NCBI RefSeq assembly: GCF_003611035.1
Contig: NZ_CP030033.1
Coordinates: forward strand, 4,321,466-4,385,465
Length of the DNA: 64,000 bases
Direction of reading: 5' to 3'
Source of the DNA: Cryobacterium soli
GTDB lineage: Bacteria > Actinomycetota > Actinomycetes > Actinomycetales > Microbacteriaceae
Below, one piece after another: positions 44,126-57,403 of the stretch. Position numbers and translations under genes: made by a program. Each line of letters begins with the position of its first letter. The stretch's first letter is position 1. Below the pieces are notes generated by a model. The model did not search any database. It was not told where the DNA came from and was given only the letters and a program-made list of their open reading frames with translations.

Positions 44126-46726
44126 GTGAAGGCGATCCGTAAATTTACCGTCCGTGCCGTCCTGCCCGAGTCGCTGGCCGCGCTCGACGAGCTGGCGGGG
44201 AACCTGCGCTGGTCGTGGCACGAACCCACCCGGCAGCTGTTCGAGCACATCGCGCCCGAGCTCTGGCGCCGCATCGGCGGCGACCCCGTCGCGCTGCTGG
44301 GCGCGGTGGACCCGGCCCGGCTGCAGGAGCTCGCGCACGACCATGACTACGTCTCCGGGGTCAACCTGGTGCGCGACGATCTCCGGAACTACCTGGAACA
44401 GCCCCGCTGGTATCAGGAACTCGAGGGGGCCAAGCCCGCGTCGATCGCCTACTTCTCGCCCGAGTTCGGTATCGCTGCCGCGTTGCCGCAGTACTCGGGC
44501 GGCCTGGGCATCCTGGCCGGAGATCACCTGAAGAGCGCCTCCGACCTGGGGGTGCCTCTGGTGGGTGTTGGCCTGTTCTACAAGGCCGGATATTTCAGCC
44601 AGGCGATCTCCTCCGACGGCTGGCAGCTGGAGAGTTACCCGCTCCTGGACCCGGACGGCCTGCCCCTGTCGGTACTGCGCCGCGCCGACGGCTCGCCCGT
44701 GCAGGTGTCGCTCGCGTTGCCGGAGGACCGCACCCTGCACGCCAGGGTCTGGGAGGCCAGGGTCGGCCGCATCCGCCTCCTGATGCTCGACACCGACATC
44801 CCCGAGAACACCGACGACCTGCGCCAGGTGACCGACCGCCTCTATGGCGGCGGCGGCGAGCACCGGCTGCTTCAGGAACTGCTGCTGGGCATCGGCGGGG
44901 CCAGGGCCGTGCGGCTATGGAGCACTCTCAACGACCGGCCGGAACCGGAGGTGTTCCACACCAACGAGGGACACGCCGGGTTCCTCGGCCTCGAGCGCAT
45001 CTCCAGCCTCATCGGCGACGGCCTCAGCTTCGCCGAGGCGCTACAGGTGGCCCGTGCCGGCACCGTCTTCACGACCCACACGCCGGTGGCCGCTGGAATC
45101 GACCGATTCGACAGCTCGCTGGTGCGCCGGTACTTCGAAACCGACCTGCTGCCCGGCGTGGCCGTCGACGATCTGCTCGGCCTTGGCGCGGAGAGCTACC
45201 CGGGTGGCTCGCCCGACGTGTTCAACATGGCCATCATGGGCCTGCGGCTGGGCCAGCATGCCAACGGAGTGTCCAAGCTGCACGGCGAGGTGAGCCGGCG
45301 GATGTTCAGCGGCCTCTGGCCCGGGTTCGACGCCAGCGAGGTGCCGATCACGTCGATCACCAACGGGGTGCATGCGCCCACCTGGACCGACCCTGCGCTC
45401 AAGGCCTTGGCCGCGATCCGGTTGGGCACCACCGACACCTCCACCGCGGACTGGGCCTCGCCCGTGGTGAGCGATCAGGACCTCTGGGACGTGCGCGGCG
45501 ACATGCGCCGCCAGTTCGTCGACGACGCCCGCCGCCGCATCGGCGCCGCCTGGCTCGTACAGAACCCGGGCGGCCTGATCCCGGCGTGGATCAACCAGGT
45601 CTTCGACCCCGACGTGCTCACCATCGGGTTCGCCCGCCGGGTGCCCACCTACAAGCGGCTCACCCTGATGCTCCACGACCCCGAGCGGCTCCGCGCCCTG
45701 CTGCTGCACCCTGAGCACCCTGTGCAGATCGTCATCGCCGGCAAGTCGCACCCGGCCGACGAGGAGGGCAAGCGGCTGATCCAGAAGATCGTGCAGTTCG
45801 CCGCCGACCCCGAGCTGCGCACGCGGATCGCGTTCCTGCCCGATTACAACATCGGCATGGCCCAGCTGATGTACCCGGGCACCGATGTGTGGCTGAACAA
45901 CCCGCTCCGCCCACTCGAGGCCTGTGGGACGTCGGGCATGAAGGCCGCCCTGAACGGCGCGCTCAACCTGTCGATCCTGGACGGCTGGTGGCCGGAGTAC
46001 TTCGACGGGCAGAACGGCTGGGCGATCCCGTCTGCGGACGCGGCCACCAACTCCGCCGAACGCGACCGCATCGAGGCCGAGGCGCTGTACGAGCTCATCG
46101 AACACCAGGTGGCGCCGCCCTTCTACGAGCGGAACGCCGACGGGGTGCCGGAACGCTGGGTGGCGAACATCCGCCAGACCCTCGCCGGACTCTCGCCCGA
46201 GCTCAACGCCGGGCGGATGGTGCGCGAGTACGTGGAGAAGCTCTACCGGCCCGCAGGGGCGTCCGAGGCGCGCCTCTCGGCGAACGACTACCGGGCGGCA
46301 CGCGAGCTCGCCGCGTGGAAGAGCCGCATCACGGCCGCGTGGCCAGGGGTGGGCGTCGCGCACGTGGAATCCGGCGGCGTCGCCACCGTTCCGCAGGTGG
46401 GCGACGAACTGCACCTGCGTGCCCACGTGCAGCTGAACGGGCTGGCGCCCGACGACGTGACGGTGCAGGTGGTCTACGGGCGGAGTCTGGGCGGGGACGA
46501 CCTGACCGACGTGAACACCCAGGCGCTCGAGCCGATCGACGACGTGCTGGGCCAGGACGCGCTCGCGGATGCGACAGGCAGCCCCGCGCTCGGCACGCCG
46601 ACGCTGTTCACCGGCACCGTGGAACTCGACCGGGCCGGCGGGTTCGGCTACACCGTGCGGGTCGTGCCTCGCAATGAGCTGCTGATCAGCCCGGCCGAGA
46701 TGGGCCTGGTCGCCGTCGCGAGCTGA
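44126..46726 (+). CDS. glgP: Alpha-glucan (glycogen) phosphorylase
   Basis: 866 residues from the GTG at 44126. Opens with the actinobacterial-type DUF3417 domain (RAVLPESLAALDELAGNLRW-SWHEPTRQLF), then GT35 blocks AYFSPEFGIAAALPQYSGGL-GILAGDHLKSASDLG, FTTHTPVAAGIDRFD and SITNGVHAPTW. The PLP-lysine region is CGTSGMKAALNGALNLSILD. It releases glucose-1-phosphate from glucan ends. Facing away from glgE/glgB, it places synthesis and breakdown under a shared divergent promoter region. Confidence 0.94.
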   Translation: MKAIRKFTVRAVLPESLAALDELAGNLRWSWHEPTRQLFEHIAPELWRRIGGDPVALLGAVDPARLQELAHDHDYVSGVNLVRDDLRNYLEQPRWYQELEGAKPASIAYFSPEFGIAAALPQYSGGLGILAGDHLKSASDLGVPLVGVGLFYKAGYFSQAISSDGWQLESYPLLDPDGLPLSVLRRADGSPVQVSLALPEDRTLHARVWEARVGRIRLLMLDTDIPENTDDLRQVTDRLYGGGGEHRLLQELLLGIGGARAVRLWSTLNDRPEPEVFHTNEGHAGFLGLERISSLIGDGLSFAEALQVARAGTVFTTHTPVAAGIDRFDSSLVRRYFETDLLPGVAVDDLLGLGAESYPGGSPDVFNMAIMGLRLGQHANGVSKLHGEVSRRMFSGLWPGFDASEVPITSITNGVHAPTWTDPALKALAAIRLGTTDTSTADWASPVVSDQDLWDVRGDMRRQFVDDARRRIGAAWLVQNPGGLIPAWINQVFDPDVLTIGFARRVPTYKRLTLMLHDPERLRALLLHPEHPVQIVIAGKSHPADEEGKRLIQKIVQFAADPELRTRIAFLPDYNIGMAQLMYPGTDVWLNNPLRPLEACGTSGMKAALNGALNLSILDGWWPEYFDGQNGWAIPSADAATNSAERDRIEAEALYELIEHQVAPPFYERNADGVPERWVANIRQTLAGLSPELNAGRMVREYVEKLYRPAGASEARLSANDYRAARELAAWKSRITAAWPGVGVAHVESGGVATVPQVGDELHLRAHVQLNGLAPDDVTVQVVYGRSLGGDDLTDVNTQALEPIDDVLGQDALADATGSPALGTPTLFTGTVELDRAGGFGYTVRVVPRNELLISPAEMGLVAVAS

Positions 46727-46742
46727 GCCGGCCCGGGCGACC

Positions 46743-46769
46743 CCGGTACGGCCTGGCTGGCCCTACCGG
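46743..46769. terminator. Hairpin between convergent glgP and ybaK
   Basis: CCGGTACGGCC (46743-46753) pairs with GGCCCTACCGG (46759-46769) with one mismatch and a five-base loop, overlapping the ybaK stop. Likely two-way terminator. Confidence 0.45.
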
Positions 46770-47248
46770 CCGATCGGGGCCAGTGTCGCCCCCGTGACGC
46801 TGAGCAGGTCGGCGGGGGACAGCTCGAGGTCGAGCCCTCGGCGCCCACCGGAGACGAAGACGGTGTCGAACAGCTCGGCCGTCTCGTCGATCACTGTGCG
46901 GAGGCTGGTCTTCTGTCCGATCGGGCTGATGCCGCCCAGCACGTAGCCGGTCTTGCGCTCGGCGGTCTTCGGATCCGCCATGACGGCCCGCTTCGCGCCG
47001 ACCGCCGCGGCCAGCGCTTTGAGGTCGAGCTGGCCGGAGACGGGGACGACCGCCACCACCAGCGCGCCGTCCGCGTCGGCGACCAGCGTCTTGAAGACCT
47101 GGTCGGGGTCGAGTCTGAGCTTCTCCGCCGCCTCGAGCCCAAAGCCGGATGCGGCGGGGTCGTGTGCGTACTGGTGCGCGGTGAACCGGAGACCCAGCTG
47201 CAGCAGCAGGGCAGTGGCCGGTGTGCCGGCGGCATCCGGTCTGGTCAT
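46763..47248 (-). CDS. ybaK: YbaK/EbsC family Cys-tRNA(Pro) deacylase
   Basis: 161 residues. The family blocks are LRLDPDQVFKTLVADADGAL (with the catalytic-position Lys in FKTLV), VVAVVPVSGQLDLKALAAAV and KTAERKTGYVLGGISPIGQK near residue 100. It hydrolyses mischarged Cys-tRNA(Pro) in trans. Its ATG overlaps the glgX stop, so it is translated with glgX although functionally unrelated. Confidence 0.92.
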   Translation of the reverse strand: MTRPDAAGTPATALLLQLGLRFTAHQYAHDPAASGFGLEAAEKLRLDPDQVFKTLVADADGALVVAVVPVSGQLDLKALAAAVGAKRAVMADPKTAERKTGYVLGGISPIGQKTSLRTVIDETAELFDTVFVSGGRRGLDLELSPADLLSVTGATLAPIGR

Positions 47249-49302
47249 GCCTGAGCGCCCTCGGCTCTCAGCAGCAGCATCGAGGTGCCGCCCACGGTGA
47301 GCCGGGCGCCCGGAGCGTAGGAGCTCACCACCTCGCGGATATCGTCGTGGCTGGAGTCCCAGAGCACGGTGTAGCCGGAGACACCGGTGTGCAGGGGCAG
47401 TGTCACCTCGACAGGGGTCTCAAGGCCGTGCACGATGAGCAGGATCCGGTTGAAGGCCTCGTGCTCCGGGGTGCTCGCCGCGAGATACTGCAGGGTGCGC
47501 TCACGGGGCGAGTTCCAGTCGCTCTCCGACATCGACGCCCCTGCGGCGTTGTACCAGTCCATCTGGCTGGCACTCGGGGTGGTCTGGCCGGTGCGGCCGA
47601 ACCGCACGGGGCGCAGAGCCGGGTTCTCCCGGCGGAGGGCGAGGAGCTGCCGGGTGACCCGGTGCAGGTCCTGCTGCCAGTCGTCGAAGTCCCAGTCCAG
47701 CCAGGTGAGCTCACTGTCGTGACAGTAGGCGTTGTTGTTGCCGCGCTGGCTGCGGCCGAACTCGTCGCCGGCGGTGAGCATCGGCACCCCGGCGGAGAGC
47801 AGCAGGGTGCCGAGCAGGTTGCGCATCGCGCGACGCCGGGTGGCGAGCACCGTGACGTCCCTGGTCGGGCCCTCGACGCCGTGGTTGAAGGAGTTGTTGT
47901 CGTTGGTGCCGTCGCGGTTGGACTCACCGTTGCCCACGTTGTGCTTGACGTCGTACGCGGTGAGGTCGGCCATGGTGAAGCCGTCGTGTGCGGTGATGAA
48001 GTTGAGCGAGGCGAGCGGGCCGCGCTCCAGGGAGAAGGTGTTGGCCGACCCGGCAAGCCGGGAGGCGAAGCGGCCGATACCGCTGTCCGAGGTCGCATTG
48101 CGCCGGACGGCGGCGACATCGGTCAGCCAGAAGGAACGCATCCGGTCCCGGTAGCGGTCGTTCCACTCCGACCACCCGGACGGGAAGTTGCCGGTCTGCC
48201 AGCCACCCATGCCGACGTCCCAGGGTTCGGCGATGAGCTTCACGCCGGCCAGCGCCGGGTCGTCCCTGATGGCGGTCAGCAGGGGGTGGTCAGGCGTGTA
48301 GTGCACGTCCCCGTTGCGACCGAGGGTTGCGGCCAGATCGAACCTGAAGCCGTCGATCTGCACCTCGTTGGCCCAGTAGCGCAGCGAGTCCAGCACCAGC
48401 CGCATCGGCACCTCGTGGCCGAAGTTGACGGTGTTGCCGCACCCGGTGACGTCGATGTAGTGGCCCTGGGCGTTCTGGCGGTAGTACGTGGCGTTGTCGA
48501 TGCCCCGCAGGCTGGAGACCGGACCCGCCGGTCCCTCCTCCGCGGTGTGGTTGTAGACCACGTCGAGGATGACCTCGAGGCCGGCCTCGTGCAGCAGCTT
48601 GACCATTCCCTTGAATTCCCGCAGCACGGCCTCAGGGCCCTCGGACTGCGACGCCTGCGTGGCGTAGTCGGCGTGCGGGGTGAAGAAGTTGAAGGTGTTG
48701 TAGCCCCAGTAGTTGGACAGGCCCTGCTTGATCAGGCGCTGCTCGGACACGAACGACTGCACGGGTAGCAGCTCGACGGCCGTGACGCCGAGGTTCTTGA
48801 GGTACGCGATGGTGCTCTCGTGGGCCAGGCCCGCGTAGGTGCCGCGTAGCTCGGCGGGCATCGCCGGGCTGAGCTTGCTGAGCCCGCGCACGTGGGCCTC
48901 GTAGACCACGGTGTGATCCAGCGGTGTGTTCGGCTTCACAGCGCCGGCCCAGTCGAAGCCGCCGTCGACCATGGTGGACTGCCACTGGTCGGGGCCGACC
49001 CGGGCCAGGCCCCGCGCGTAGGGGTCGATCAGGGTCTTCTCGGGGTGGAACGCGTGGGTGGGCCCGGCCGGTCCCGTGACCCGGATGCCGTAGCGCCGCC
49101 CCGGCGTGAGAGTGCGGGTGCGACCCACCCACACGTTGTGGCTGTCGCGCACCATGGCCACCGTGCGCACGATCCAGTTGGGGTCGGTGTGGTCGAAGAT
49201 GCACAACTCGATGGATTCGGCGTGTTCGGACCAGACGCGGAGTTCGCCGCCGTTGCTCGTAGCGCGGACGCCCAGGTTGCGGAGGGAGTCTGCTGGAGTC
49301 AT
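47245..49302 (-). CDS. glgX: Glycogen debranching enzyme GlgX
   Basis: 685-residue GH13 isoamylase-type debrancher. CBM48 region LRVWSEHAESIELCIFD, then YEAHVRGLSKLSP, GVTAVELLPVQSFVSE, ILDVVYNHTAEEGPAGP, the nucleophile Asp in DGFRFDLAATLGRNG, Glu in KLIAEPWDVGMGGWQ and the ITAHDGFTMADLTAYDVKHN substrate region. It trims branches left by GlgP. With glgB, glgE and glgP it forms a compact glycogen cluster. Confidence 0.94.
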   Translation of the reverse strand: MTPADSLRNLGVRATSNGGELRVWSEHAESIELCIFDHTDPNWIVRTVAMVRDSHNVWVGRTRTLTPGRRYGIRVTGPAGPTHAFHPEKTLIDPYARGLARVGPDQWQSTMVDGGFDWAGAVKPNTPLDHTVVYEAHVRGLSKLSPAMPAELRGTYAGLAHESTIAYLKNLGVTAVELLPVQSFVSEQRLIKQGLSNYWGYNTFNFFTPHADYATQASQSEGPEAVLREFKGMVKLLHEAGLEVILDVVYNHTAEEGPAGPVSSLRGIDNATYYRQNAQGHYIDVTGCGNTVNFGHEVPMRLVLDSLRYWANEVQIDGFRFDLAATLGRNGDVHYTPDHPLLTAIRDDPALAGVKLIAEPWDVGMGGWQTGNFPSGWSEWNDRYRDRMRSFWLTDVAAVRRNATSDSGIGRFASRLAGSANTFSLERGPLASLNFITAHDGFTMADLTAYDVKHNVGNGESNRDGTNDNNSFNHGVEGPTRDVTVLATRRRAMRNLLGTLLLSAGVPMLTAGDEFGRSQRGNNNAYCHDSELTWLDWDFDDWQQDLHRVTRQLLALRRENPALRPVRFGRTGQTTPSASQMDWYNAAGASMSESDWNSPRERTLQYLAASTPEHEAFNRILLIVHGLETPVEVTLPLHTGVSGYTVLWDSSHDDIREVVSSYAPGARLTVGGTSMLLLRAEGAQA

Positions 49303-49390
49303 GAGTTCTAGAGTAATGAGTGCGGGCAGTCAGTTCAGACCAGCCCGCATGCCCGGCTCAGGGCCCGACGACCCGTAGGGAGGCCACCAC

Positions 49391-50584
49391 ATGTCCGTCT
49401 ATCTCGACCACGCCGCGACGGCTCCCATGCTCCCCGCCGCCATCACCGCCTACGCCGAGGCCATGGCCGTCGTGGGCAACCCCGCATCGATCCACAGCCA
49501 GGGCCAGAACGCCAAGCGGATGCTCGAGGAGGCCCGCGAGCAGGTCGCGGCGAGTGTGCGCTCCGACCCCATCGAGGTGGTCTTCACCGGTAGCGGCACC
49601 GAAGCGGTCAACCTCGGCATCAAGGGGCTGTACTGGGCCCGCGCCCCGCGCACCCGCATCCTCGTGCCCGGGGGAGAGCACCACGCCACCGTCGACACCG
49701 TGGACTGGCTCGTGCAGCAGGAGGGCGCACGCGTGGAGTGGATCCCGCTGGACACCCTCGGCCGCATCGACCTCACTGCCCTCGCCGCCGCCATCGCAAC
49801 GAACCCCGAGGACGTGGCCCTAGTCACCCTTCTCGCGGCCAACAACGAGGTGGGCACGCTGCAGCCGGTCGAGGAGGTGGCGGCGCTCGCCGCGGCCCAC
49901 GGCATCCCGGTGCACGTCGACGCGATCTCCGCCTACGGGCACGTTTCGATCGACTTCGCCGCCCTGCACGCCACCGGGGTCTCCGCGCTCAGCGTCTCGG
50001 CGCACAAGATCGGCGGCCCCGTCGGCATCGGCGCCCTCGTACTCTCCCGCACAGCCACTGTCGTGCCCCTCATCCACGGCGGCGGCCAGCAACGCCAGGT
50101 GCGCAGCGGCACTCAGGACGTGGCGGCCGCCGTGTCCTTCGCCGTGGCGGCCACGGCCATGACCGGAGAACTCGCCGCCGAGAACCGCCGTCTGACCGCG
50201 CTGCGCGACAGGGTCATCGCCGGTGTGCTCGAGGCCGTGCCCTCCGCCGTCTACAACGGAGACCCCGACCCCACGGGCCGGCTTCCCGGCAACGCGCACT
50301 TCACCTTCCCCGGCTGCGAGGGCGACTCCCTGCTCTTCCTGCTCGACGTCGCCGGGGTGTCGGTGTCCACCGGCTCGGCCTGCCAGGCAGGCATCCCTGA
50401 GCCCTCGCACGTGCTGCGCGCCATGGGCCGCACCGAGGCCGAGGCCCGCAGCGCCCTGCGGATCACCCTGGGCCGCACGTCGACGCAGGCCGACGTCGAC
50501 GCCCTGCTGGCGGCGCTGCCCGCAGCCTGGTCGCAGGCGATCGGCGCGGGAATGGCCGACTCGGCGCCGCGTGCGTACACTTAA
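49391..50584 (+). CDS. Cysteine desulfurase (NifS/IscS family)
   Basis: 397 residues. PLP enzyme that takes sulfur from cysteine. Starts VYLDHAATAPMLPAAITAYA; the PLP lysine is in SVSAHKIGGPVGIGAL, and the catalytic cysteine loop is STGSACQAGIPEPSHVL. A short gap of three bases to mnmA indicates that the persulfide is handed to MnmA for tRNA thiolation. IscS and NifS cannot be told apart from sequence alone. Confidence 0.93.
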   Translation: MSVYLDHAATAPMLPAAITAYAEAMAVVGNPASIHSQGQNAKRMLEEAREQVAASVRSDPIEVVFTGSGTEAVNLGIKGLYWARAPRTRILVPGGEHHATVDTVDWLVQQEGARVEWIPLDTLGRIDLTALAAAIATNPEDVALVTLLAANNEVGTLQPVEEVAALAAAHGIPVHVDAISAYGHVSIDFAALHATGVSALSVSAHKIGGPVGIGALVLSRTATVVPLIHGGGQQRQVRSGTQDVAAAVSFAVAATAMTGELAAENRRLTALRDRVIAGVLEAVPSAVYNGDPDPTGRLPGNAHFTFPGCEGDSLLFLLDVAGVSVSTGSACQAGIPEPSHVLRAMGRTEAEARSALRITLGRTSTQADVDALLAALPAAWSQAIGAGMADSAPRAYT

Positions 50585-50587
50585 CCA

Positions 50588-54059
<3,472 letters not shown>

Positions 54060-54118
54060 CCCGGACAAAGTGCACAACAAGCATTGCGCAAGAAGTCTTG
54101 TTGATATAACGTCGGGGC

Positions 54119-54706
54119 ATGACACCCCGTGACGACCGGCGCACAACGCTCACCTCAGCCGCCTCGATGCGCGTGCTCGCGCATCCCACCAGGCTGCGGC
54201 TGCTGGGGTTGCTGCGGGAACGCGGCGCTCAGACCGCCGCCCAGCTCGGCGACGTGATCGACGAGGCGCCAGGCACCATCAGCTACCACCTGGGCAAACT
54301 CGCCTCGAGCGGCCTGATCGAGCCCGCCGAGGCGCAGAGCACAGACCAGCGCGAACGCTGGTGGCAGGCGACGACGCCGCTGACGAGCTGGGAGCCGGCG
54401 GACCTCCTGGGCGACCCCGACACCCTCGCCGCGTCGTCCGCGCTGCAGAAGTCGATCGCGCAGGCCTATGCGGCCCGCTTCACCGAGTACATCGACACGG
54501 CGGCCACCCTGCCCAGGGAGTGGGTGGCAGCCGGCGCAAGCGGCGACCGCAGCCTGCGGCTCACCGCCGGCGAAATGGCGACCATGCGCGGCGAACTCGA
54601 GGAGTTCGTGGACCGATGGCTGGACACGAGCGCCGCCCACGACCCGGCGGCCGACGATGGCGCCGAGCCCGTGGTGCTGGTGTATCAGGCCTACCGGCGC
54701 CCCTGA
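54119..54706 (+). CDS. ArsR-type winged-helix transcriptional regulator
   Basis: 195 residues. The N-terminal DNA-binding domain has MRVLAHPTRLRLLGLLRERG, AQTAAQLGDVIDEAPGTISY-HLGKLASSGLI (recognition helix) and an EAQSTDQRERWWQA wing. The C-terminal 110 residues are helical with no metal-ligand cysteines. It lies nine bases before the MFS gene and probably regulates it. The ATG start is 13 bases after a TTGATATAAC stretch that may be its promoter -10. Confidence 0.85.
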   Translation: MTPRDDRRTTLTSAASMRVLAHPTRLRLLGLLRERGAQTAAQLGDVIDEAPGTISYHLGKLASSGLIEPAEAQSTDQRERWWQATTPLTSWEPADLLGDPDTLAASSALQKSIAQAYAARFTEYIDTAATLPREWVAAGASGDRSLRLTAGEMATMRGELEEFVDRWLDTSAAHDPAADDGAEPVVLVYQAYRRP

Positions 54707-54715
54707 GGGGCCGCC

Positions 54716-56041
54716 GTGACCTTCACAGGCGCCCCGGCCCGAGGCCGTGGCGCGAGGCGCTCGCTTGTCGCGCTGCTGGCCGCGCACGCGATCTCCCAGA
54801 CCGGCAACGTGGTCACCGCGTTCGCCGTGCCGTTCTATGTGCTGGGCCGGGGCGGATCGGGCGTGGAGGTGGGCCTTGCTGCCTTCTTCGCCACCGCCCC
54901 TGTCGTCGCCGGCGGGGTCCTCGGCGGGGTCGTCGTCGACAGGGTCGGTCACCGCAGGGCCGCGATCGCCGCGGACCTGGCCAGCGGCGTCACCGTGTTG
55001 GCCATCCCGGTGCTGGCCCTCACCGTCGGGCTGCCGTTCTGGGCGCTGCTGGCCCTCGTGTTCGCCGCCGGGCTGCTCGACACCCCTGGACAGACCGCCA
55101 GGCGGGTGATGCTGCCGGGCCTGTCGATGCGGGCGGGCGCACGGTTGGAGCAGAGCGTGGGGCTGCTGGACGGGTCTGAGCGATTCGCGAAGCTCATCGG
55201 GGCGTCCGTCGCCGGGCTCCTCGTGGCGGTGCTGGGCCCGGTCGCCGCCCTCTTCGTGAACGCCGCGACCTTCCTGGTCTCGGCCGTACTGACCTGGGTG
55301 GGTGTGGCCCCGCTCCGGGACGTGCCCCTGCCCGGTTCCGACGCTGCCGGGTCCGACGCTGCCGGCTCCGGCCCGGGCGGCGTCCCGCGGCGCACGTCGT
55401 ACTGGGCTGACCTGGCCGAGGGCTTCCGGTTCGTGGTCGCCGACCCGCTCATGCGGCTGATCGTGGGCTTGGTGTTGGCCACCAACCTTCTGGACGCGGC
55501 TCGCGGGTCGACCCTACTGCCCCTGTACGCGAACGACCGGCTCGGCGGCGCGGCCGCGTTGGGGCTGCTGGTGGCTGTGATGGGCGGATGCGCGCTGATC
55601 GGCAACATAGCCTTCGGCTTCGTCGCGCACCGGGTGCCCCGCCGGGTGACCTTCGCACTCTGCTTCGCGCTGGCCGGCGGCCCCTCGAGCGCCGCATTCG
55701 CGTTCGGGGCGCCGCTGCCGGTACTGGTCGCGCTGACGGCCCTCTCCGGGCTGGCCGCCGGTGCCGTCAACCCGATCCTCGGAACCGTCGAGCTCGAGCG
55801 GATTCCGGAGCAGCTCCGCGGCCGGGTCTTCGGGCTGATCAACGCCGGCGCCTGGGCCGGTGTGCCGTTCGGCGCCCTGCTCGGCGGTATCGCGGGGGAC
55901 ACGATCGGCCTGCCGCCGGCCTTCGGCGTCGTCGCGGTGCTCTACACGCTGATCACCCTGAGCCCGCTCGCCGGCGGAACCTGGCGGCAGATGGAACGAG
56001 CGGCCGCGCCCGTCGACCGGGCGCCGGCGGCGCTGTGCTGA
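54716..56041 (+). CDS. MFS transporter, drug-exporter type
   Basis: 441 residues (GTG start), about 12 hydrophobic segments, opening SLVALLAAHAISQTGNVVTA-FAVPFYVLGRGGSGVEVG. The loop between segments 2 and 3 reads GGVVVDRVGHRRAAIAADLA, the MFS motif A variant (D-R-x-G-R/H-R). A GSDAAGSDAAGSGPG linker lies in the central loop. Likely efflux pump, controlled by the preceding ArsR regulator. Substrate unknown. Confidence 0.87.
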   Translation: MTFTGAPARGRGARRSLVALLAAHAISQTGNVVTAFAVPFYVLGRGGSGVEVGLAAFFATAPVVAGGVLGGVVVDRVGHRRAAIAADLASGVTVLAIPVLALTVGLPFWALLALVFAAGLLDTPGQTARRVMLPGLSMRAGARLEQSVGLLDGSERFAKLIGASVAGLLVAVLGPVAALFVNAATFLVSAVLTWVGVAPLRDVPLPGSDAAGSDAAGSGPGGVPRRTSYWADLAEGFRFVVADPLMRLIVGLVLATNLLDAARGSTLLPLYANDRLGGAAALGLLVAVMGGCALIGNIAFGFVAHRVPRRVTFALCFALAGGPSSAAFAFGAPLPVLVALTALSGLAAGAVNPILGTVELERIPEQLRGRVFGLINAGAWAGVPFGALLGGIAGDTIGLPPAFGVVAVLYTLITLSPLAGGTWRQMERAAAPVDRAPAALC

Positions 56042-56090
56042 GCGCGAACAGCGCTTGCCGCGCGGTGGTGGTGTTGGGTTAGCTGGCCGC

Positions 56091-57092
56091 ATGCGATTCC
56101 TCATCCTCGGCGGAACGGCCTGGCTCGGTGGCACTGTTGCGACGGCGGCGAGGCATCACGGGCACCGGGTCACCTGCCTGGCCCGGGGCGAGACCGGCAG
56201 CGTGCCCGACGGCATCCGGTTCGTGCCCGGCGACCGCACCCGGCCGGACGCCTACGATTCCGTGGCCGCCGAGGACTGGGATGTGGTCGTGGATGTCTCA
56301 CGGCAGCCTGGCCAGGTCGCCTCCGCGGTCGCCGCGCTGCGGGAGCGGGCCGGCTCGTACACCTTCGTGTCGTCGGGCAACGTCTACGCGGAGACGTCGA
56401 CGCCTGGCGGGCTCGAGTCGGCCGAACTGGTTGGCGCCCTCGCCGGCGACGTGATGGAGGACATGGAGAGTTACGGCGAAGCCAAGGTTGCGTGCGAGCG
56501 GCGCGTGCTCGAAGGTTTCGGCCCCGAACGCTCACTGATCCTCCGCTCCGGCCTGATCGGCGGCCCGGGTGATGTCTCCGACCGGTCCGGCTACTGGCCG
56601 GCCCGGTTCGCGCAACCGGCGGCCGACGACGGGAGCGTGCTGGTGCCCGATGTGCCCGGCCTCCTGACTCAGCTGCTCGATGTGCGAGATCTCGCCGAGT
56701 GGATCGTGGATGCGGCCGAGGACGGCACCCGCGGGGTGTACAACGTGGCGGGGGAGACCGTGTCGCTCGTCGAGTACCTCGCCGTAGCCCGGTTCGTCGC
56801 CGGCCACACCGCACGCGTCGTGGGCGTCGACCCGCACTGGCTCCAGGAGCACGGGGTTGAGCCCTGGTCGGGGCCTAGGTCACTTCCATTGTGGTTGCCC
56901 CTGCCCGAGTACGGCGGGTTCAGCGCCCGCGACACCTCCGCCGCGCGGAACGCCGGACTGGTCACCCGGCCATTGGCCGACACCCTGGCCGACACCTTGC
57001 GCTGGGAACGACAGCGGGTGCTCAACGGCCCCCGCCGGGCCGGCCTCTCCGACGCCGACGAGGTGGCGCTGTTGGCCGCCCTGGCGGCCTGA
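56091..57092 (+). CDS. NAD-dependent epimerase/reductase (extended SDR fold)
   Basis: 333 residues from the ATG at 56091. The Rossmann motif is MRFLILGGTAWLGGTVATAA; YTFVSSGNVYAETS carries the Ser/Tyr region. YGEAKVACERRV holds a Y-x3-K that replaces the normal YxxxK position in SDRs. LDVRDLAEWIVDAAEDGTRG-VYNVAGE is typical of reductases and epimerases. The substrate is unknown. Confidence 0.85.
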   Translation: MRFLILGGTAWLGGTVATAARHHGHRVTCLARGETGSVPDGIRFVPGDRTRPDAYDSVAAEDWDVVVDVSRQPGQVASAVAALRERAGSYTFVSSGNVYAETSTPGGLESAELVGALAGDVMEDMESYGEAKVACERRVLEGFGPERSLILRSGLIGGPGDVSDRSGYWPARFAQPAADDGSVLVPDVPGLLTQLLDVRDLAEWIVDAAEDGTRGVYNVAGETVSLVEYLAVARFVAGHTARVVGVDPHWLQEHGVEPWSGPRSLPLWLPLPEYGGFSARDTSAARNAGLVTRPLADTLADTLRWERQRVLNGPRRAGLSDADEVALLAALAA

Positions 57093-57403
57093 CCCGCGCT
57101 CCGGCGCCGCGCAACCGTTCCCGTTCCGGACGAATGGTCTCGGCACGCCGGGACCATCTGTCCGCATGACGGGCTCCCTTCCTGACCCCTATGTGCGGCC
57201 CCTGGACGGCCACGGGCACGGCGAAGACGATCGCCGGAAATGTGCCTGAAATATGGGCGGGCGAATTGTGCATGAATTCGCCCCGATGGCCCTGATTGAG
57301 GGGCATGCCGGCCCCCAACCACTCGCTAGGCTGAGATCGCGAGACTCGCCAGTGACGTTGGGTCTGTTTGCTACTAATCGTTCGGGAGGGGACGGGACAC
57401 GTC
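57093..57403. other. Gene-free stretch before the DUF1023 hydrolase
   Basis: About 310 bases without a gene. It holds copy 2 of the 42-base palindrome at 57125-57166, a TGAATTCG/CATGAATTC-like AT-richer section near 57265-57285, and presumably the promoter of the hydrolase gene. GGGAGGGG at 57384-57391 is a possible ribosome site. Confidence 0.5.
57125..57166. repeat. Dispersed 42-bp palindromic repeat, copy 2
   Basis: TCCGGAC...TGGTCTCGGCAC..CGGGACCA..TGTCCG has the same length and spacing as copy 1 at 23722-23763, with 18 of 22 central bases identical and compensating pairing in the inner stem. Intergenic. Confidence 0.6.
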
